Source: Stutzerimonas stutzeri (lineage in GTDB: Bacteria > Pseudomonadota > Gammaproteobacteria > Pseudomonadales > Pseudomonadaceae). Taken from it: DNA of 33,560 bases. The position numbers and the translations under genes were made by a program. Of the stretch, positions 30,550 to 33,560 are shown piece after piece (position 1 is the first letter of the stretch; each line of letters opens with the position of its first letter). Under the pieces are notes generated by a model that worked only from the letters and a program-made list of their open reading frames with translations, did no database searches and had not been told where the DNA came from. Location: the NCBI RefSeq assembly GCF_013522825.1, contig NZ_JAAMQZ010000045.1, positions 1-33,560 on the forward strand, written 5' to 3'.

Positions 30550-31572
30550 TTAGCACCAATGGCAGGTGCTCGCCTTTCGTCTATCTTGGATTTTGATCTG
30601 ACGGCAGGAGGAGCATTCGACAACGCTAACCTCCTGAGAGCGATAACCCGACGCAAGAAGCCAGCATTCAGATGCGTCGAGAGTATCGGCCTCAGAGAAA
30701 TTCAGGTACGACCAGATCAGGCGGTACTCATTGAGCGCGAGCGAAAAGGCCAGCGCATTGATACGAGTCTCGGGGTTCTTGGCCAGCAGCAGGTAGATGC
30801 TCATGAAGAGCAGAGCGTGGCGAGGCATTCTCTCGATACTGCTCGAATGACTGCCGATTCGACCGCCTCCCTTCGGGCCAACACGATTCTCACGGCGCAA
30901 CTTACGATGAAGGCTGTTAACGCGCTCAGGCAAGCCAACGTGGGCGGTAACGAGTTTGGGGGTCACACCATCCTTCAGCAGCCTTTCTGCGACGACATCA
31001 CCACTGGTTAGCTCCGCGTTCCAATCCCGCACGCGGCCCATACGCTTACCTCCATTAGCGCGCTGGTGCTTCAGCTCGCCGAGGATAATGCGCAGGCAAT
31101 CACTCAACTGCGCCTCAGGGTTGTCAGGCTTCAACTCCAGGGAGGCGAGGTCGCACCGAAGGCCAACCTTGAAGCCTCCTTTCTGAATCATCATGAGCCG
31201 TCGCAGAAAAGGTTCATGCCGGAAACGGTCGAAGCCTTCATTGTCGAACCCGATGCTGATCAGTGGGTTCGTCTTGTTAGTGATCGCGAAATTGATGGTT
31301 TCAGTGACCATGGTCAACCGGATGCATGTGCGCTCAAAAAGGTCATCATCCAGCCCTCCACGCCCAACATCCAACCTGTCATAGGAGATCCTAAAGAGAG
31401 AGATCGGAAGCCGGTCCAAAGCCTCCAGTTTTCTCCGGTTGAGCAGGTGCAGCCACATCACATCCCTTGAACTGATCCGCTGTTCCTGGAGTACATCCGG
31501 GAAGCCCTGTGGACCTGCCAGGATCATGCGGCGCATTGTCATCTGAATCAGCGCACTGTTGAGTGAGTACAT
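30550..31572 (-). CDS. FlhD-FlhC-like fusion, probable master activator of transfer genes
   Basis: In this 340-residue protein, residues about 192-340 read as FlhC: the helical VVAERLLKDGVTPKLVTAHVG-type helix-turn-helix region, then RHALLFMSIYLLL (compare VHASMFCNAWQFL in E. coli FlhC). A C-terminal zinc site Cys320, Cys323, Cys337, Cys340 follows (C-x2-C-x13-C-x2-C; FlhC has x16). Residues 1-68 read as FlhD: SLNSALIQMTMRRMI..., then ISSRDVMWLHLLNRRKLEALDRLPISLFRISYD, aligning with the FlhD core helices. Residues 70-190 are an unassigned insert. FlhDC homologues (SetCD, AcaCD) are the transfer activators of SXT and IncC elements, as two proteins. ATG 31572 lies 3 nt after the transglycosylase stop, with GGGGAG inside that gene's end. 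FlhC part about 0.85 sure, FlhD part about 0.6. Confidence 0.78.
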   Translation of the reverse strand: MYSLNSALIQMTMRRMILAGPQGFPDVLQEQRISSRDVMWLHLLNRRKLEALDRLPISLFRISYDRLDVGRGGLDDDLFERTCIRLTMVTETINFAITNKTNPLISIGFDNEGFDRFRHEPFLRRLMMIQKGGFKVGLRCDLASLELKPDNPEAQLSDCLRIILGELKHQRANGGKRMGRVRDWNAELTSGDVVAERLLKDGVTPKLVTAHVGLPERVNSLHRKLRRENRVGPKGGGRIGSHSSSIERMPRHALLFMSIYLLLAKNPETRINALAFSLALNEYRLIWSYLNFSEADTLDASECWLLASGYRSQEVSVVECSSCRQIKIQDRRKASTCHWC

Positions 31573-31575
31573 TCC

Positions 31576-32145
31576 TTAGCTCCCCGATTTCTCTAAAGCT
31601 TGAAGTGAGCGCCAGATCATCAGGACATTCCTGGCGTATGCACGAGCGTCTGCTTCACGTTCTGGATTCATTGTGTGGTACCCACCGATGCCTAGCTCGA
31701 TGTCGTTTCGCTTAACAGAAAGAGACTCGCAAAGGATCTGGGCAGCCACCGCGATATTCGTTTCTGGATCAAGCAGCATCTCAGGCGACTTTACGCGCGC
31801 ACCGTTCCACCGAAGATTAATCTGCATCATGCCGACATCTGTAAGCGGATCTTCCTGAATGTAGCGCTGTAGAAGCTGTGCGGCTTCGGCCTGACTATCT
31901 GGATATTTTGAACCGCTGATTGCATTGCGTAATGCGAACGGATGGGGAGTAATTAACCCCCTCCCTGCCGGATGCCGTGACTCCTGAATCGCGAGCGAGT
32001 ACAAGAGTAGTGGTGGTGCTTTGCAAGAACTCGCATTGGAAACCCGTTCCCAGACAGTTCCCTTCAAAGTGAACGCCCATACTGTAGGGCTTGCGAGTGC
32101 CACAATCAGAAGAAGTGGCATTAGCAAAATTCTATGCGGAGCCAT
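31576..32145 (-). CDS. VirB1-like lytic transglycosylase
   Basis: The 189-residue protein starts at ATG 32145 (the TTG at 32190 is less likely). It has a signal peptide of about 24 residues (cleavage after VWA). The SLT/goose-lysozyme-like domain has the catalytic glutamate in SLAIQESRHP (Glu55) and the substrate-groove motif TDVGMMQINLRW (about 102-113). A C-terminal GGYHTMNPEREADARAYARNV segment is typical of conjugative transglycosylases. It would open peptidoglycan locally for assembly of the transfer apparatus. It sits between the ParR/StbB-like gene, overlapping its stop by 14 nt, and the fusion regulator, so a partition operon also carries transfer functions. Confidence 0.85.
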   Translation of the reverse strand: MAPHRILLMPLLLIVALASPTVWAFTLKGTVWERVSNASSCKAPPLLLYSLAIQESRHPAGRGLITPHPFALRNAISGSKYPDSQAEAAQLLQRYIQEDPLTDVGMMQINLRWNGARVKSPEMLLDPETNIAVAAQILCESLSVKRNDIELGIGGYHTMNPEREADARAYARNVLMIWRSLQALEKSGS

Positions 32146-32401
32146 TTGCTGTTCTCGTGATCCAATCTGGTGCTCGTTTAGCTGGCGCAACGGGGGCTAC
32201 GCCATCAGTTACTTCCGCACACGTTTCAGCTGCAATGGACGGCTCGGAAATGTGACCTTTAAACGGAGCGGATGCTTCACTTCGAGCTAATTGCATTGCG
32301 GCCAAAGCGAGAAGCCGTTTCCCTCGCAACTCTGGTTTTAACGACTCCAAATGCGCGAGCAGTTCCGAATATTGCTCGCCAACCCTCACCTGAAAACGCA
32401 T
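32132..32401 (-). CDS. Small ParR/StbB-like partner of ParM, probable
   Basis: The 89-residue protein starts at ATG 32401, chosen for GAGG 6-7 nt upstream on the minus strand (ATG 32413 overlaps that site). The N-terminal half, MRFQVRVGEQYSELLAHLES then LRGKRLLALAAMQLARSE, fits a short beta strand plus helices as in ribbon-helix-helix centromere-binding proteins. The C-terminal half is low-complexity and Ala/Pro-rich. Position directly behind a parM gene, small size and N-terminal DNA-binding look are the basis for the call. The sequence alone is not diagnostic. Its end overlaps the transglycosylase start by 14 nt, so translation is coupled. Confidence 0.62.
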   Translation of the reverse strand: MRFQVRVGEQYSELLAHLESLKPELRGKRLLALAAMQLARSEASAPFKGHISEPSIAAETCAEVTDGVAPVAPAKRAPDWITRTANGSA

Positions 32402-32432
32402 AGCAGACCTCATTTATCTTCTGAAAGGCGTC

Positions 32433-33413
32433 TCAAGACATGGCGATAATGTAGAAGCCGTTCGCGTTGCTTTTGACACTATTGGCAGGCTTAATTACCA
32501 GAGATTCGGGAAACTCAGAGCGAGCATATTCTTCGTAAATCGAGGCGCCACCGCCTCCCAAAATCACGCAGTCGATTGCGCGACCACGAAGAAAACGAAG
32601 AGATTGTTTGATTTCACCTAACACCGCAGGAATAACACGATCAGCTGCGCGCTTTAAATAAACGTCCAACTCAACCTTGCGGCCGAACATCAGGATGTAA
32701 GACCGGCCGGACTGTAGCGCATGCTCGATCTTTTCAACACCCGGAATGCCACCCTGTTCCAAGCCAATCTCTTCGTTGCAAGCCTGAAGTAGAACGCTCA
32801 TTGCTTTAACGCTACTAGAGCTTGACTGCGCAACCAGTTCACGGTGATCGAACAGAACCCAATCCACACTGAAGAATCCGGGATCAAGAACGAGCGAAAC
32901 AGACTCCTCTACAACATCCGCACTATCTGATGTGCAATAAATATCGGTAAGGGTGCCGATTGGCTGTGCAACAACTACGACGGATTTGACTGTGACTTCG
33001 CGTTTTGAACTGATGCGGTGAGTACCAGTCATTGTTTCAACGAGCGCTTTAACATAGCTCTCATCTCGTGCTTGAGTGACCGGCAATCCAGTTACAAGCA
33101 CGTCGATTACATCTCCACTACCTGCTGCATGTAGCAGAGATGCTTTAAATAGGGCCTGATAGGCCTCCGAGCTGGTGTAATCCTCGTGCAGCTCCCGACC
33201 TTCCTGGACCCTTCCAGGGGCAGCGAATGCAACCCATGGCTCGCCATTAACATCAACCAGTACCTCGCCGGCTCGCAGACCTGAATCGCCGGGGATAGAG
33301 GCCAGCGGTGCAGCCTGGGACGGCCTTACGAAGGATTCCGGTTGCCCTACGCCGTCACCGAAGGTGCCAATTGTGTTGCTGTAACCGATATCCAGGCCCA
33401 AGAAGGTACTCAT
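32433..33413 (-). CDS. parM: ParM/StbA-family actin-like partition ATPase
   Basis: The 326-residue protein has the actin-fold motifs in order. Phosphate 1 is FLGLDIGYSNTIGTFG with Asp8, phosphate 2 is LVLDPGFFSVDWVLF with Asp177, and the adenosine motif is VILGGGGASIY with the glycines at 286-289. The C-terminal ANGFYIIA segment is seen in plasmid ParM/StbA proteins. It polymerises to push plasmid copies apart. ATG 33413 has GGAG 6 nt upstream. Only about 20 nt separate the start from an IS3 end, so the native promoter and any parC centromere repeats are not in the window. It is first gene of a minus-strand operon with the ParR/StbB-like protein, the transglycosylase and the fusion regulator. 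Confidence 0.88.
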   Translation of the reverse strand: MSTFLGLDIGYSNTIGTFGDGVGQPESFVRPSQAAPLASIPGDSGLRAGEVLVDVNGEPWVAFAAPGRVQEGRELHEDYTSSEAYQALFKASLLHAAGSGDVIDVLVTGLPVTQARDESYVKALVETMTGTHRISSKREVTVKSVVVVAQPIGTLTDIYCTSDSADVVEESVSLVLDPGFFSVDWVLFDHRELVAQSSSSSVKAMSVLLQACNEEIGLEQGGIPGVEKIEHALQSGRSYILMFGRKVELDVYLKRAADRVIPAVLGEIKQSLRFLRGRAIDCVILGGGGASIYEEYARSEFPESLVIKPANSVKSNANGFYIIAMS

Positions 33414-33433
33414 GACTCTCTCCAGAGGTAGTG

Positions 33434-33560
33434 TGAATCACCCCGGGTTTCGTGGAGGCCTCAACTCTTGAGAAGATGAGGCCATGAGAAAGACTACTAC
33501 CTACTCCCCTGAAGTCCGTGAGCGTGCTGTGCGCATGGTTCTGGAACACCTGAACGACTA
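33434..33560 (+). mobile_element. Left end of an IS3-family insertion sequence
   Basis: From 33434 the sequence TGAATCACCCCGGGTTTCGT looks like an IS3-family left inverted repeat as I remember it from Pseudomonas elements. The orfA start follows about 50 nt later. The element is cut by the window edge. It inserted directly upstream of parM and reads away from it. Confidence 0.78.
33484..33560 (+). CDS. IS3-family transposase OrfA, 5' fragment
   Basis: The first 25 codons from ATG 33484 read MRKTTTYSPEVRERAVRMV, then LEHLND and Y at the window end. This is the conserved start of IS3-family OrfA, the helix-turn-helix protein that recognises the element ends. No stop is reached. Only this fragment is visible, so the IS group cannot be fixed. 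Confidence 0.82.
   Translation, partial: MRKTTTYSPEVRERAVRMVLEHLND

Noticed and set aside
31066..31470. Plus-strand open frame opposite the fusion regulator
   Set aside because: It is the complement of a well-supported gene with FlhC-like features, and has no ribosome-binding site or domain.

Overview
The window is the DNA-transfer core of a conjugative element, most likely a low-copy plasmid (or a large ICE) of Pseudomonas or a close gammaproteobacterial relative. Both ends lie inside insertion sequences. The left edge (1-127) carries five tandem 23-bp repeats that I recognise as an IS21-family end, and the right edge (from about 33434) is the left end and first codons of an IS3-family element. 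The window therefore probably corresponds to an assembly piece bounded by repeats. No replication gene, relaxase, oriT or integrase is visible, so plasmid versus ICE is not settled; the ParM-type partition gene favours a plasmid.

Layout, left to right. (1) A traD coupling-protein gene whose membrane-anchor end has been replaced by the IS21 end, a small unknown gene and a DUF4400-like membrane gene. (2) A thioredoxin-fold gene with traL and traE. (3) traK, traB and traV. (4) A single 6-kb gene for a 2013-residue secreted multi-domain Ig/cadherin-like protein, in its own unit with a hairpin on each side. (5) traA pilin alone. (6) dsbC-like, traC, a TraF/TrhF-type pilin peptidase, a TrbC-TraW fusion, traU and a NERD nuclease-like gene. 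(7) Two minus-strand genes, a small membrane protein and an AcaB/DUF1845-like protein. (8) A plus-strand operon of two unknown genes and a primase. (9) traF, traH and traG. (10) A minus-strand block read from the right edge: parM, a small ParR/StbB-like gene, a VirB1-like transglycosylase and a FlhD-FlhC-like fusion regulator, followed by a zinc-ribbon membrane protein. Gene content and order match the F-type (MPF-F) systems of the SXT/R391 and IncC class, except that no classical TraN is present.

The most interesting result is a probable transfer regulon. Six intergenic sites share one large dyad (CTAAAC, 2 nt, ACCAGA, 1 nt, TCTGGT, 2 nt, GTTTAG, with variants). They sit upstream of dsbA-traL-traE, traK-traB-traV, traA, dsbC-traC onward, the minus-strand AcaB-like gene, and traF-traH-traG. 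In all six, a -10-like hexamer lies exactly 40-45 nt downstream of the dyad centre. In five of six the start codon is 73-78 nt from the centre; traA is at 92 nt. This is what one expects of an activator-dependent promoter set. The natural candidate activator is the 340-residue minus-strand protein. Its C-terminal half reads as FlhC, including a C-x2-C...C-x2-C zinc site, and its first 70 residues read as FlhD, so it looks like a single-chain version of the FlhDC/SetCD/AcaCD master activators of related elements. All of this was read by eye; no database search or alignment program was run.

Two features suggest the element is being remodelled: traD has lost its transmembrane N-terminus to an IS, and the parM promoter and the place where a centromere would be expected are cut by another IS.
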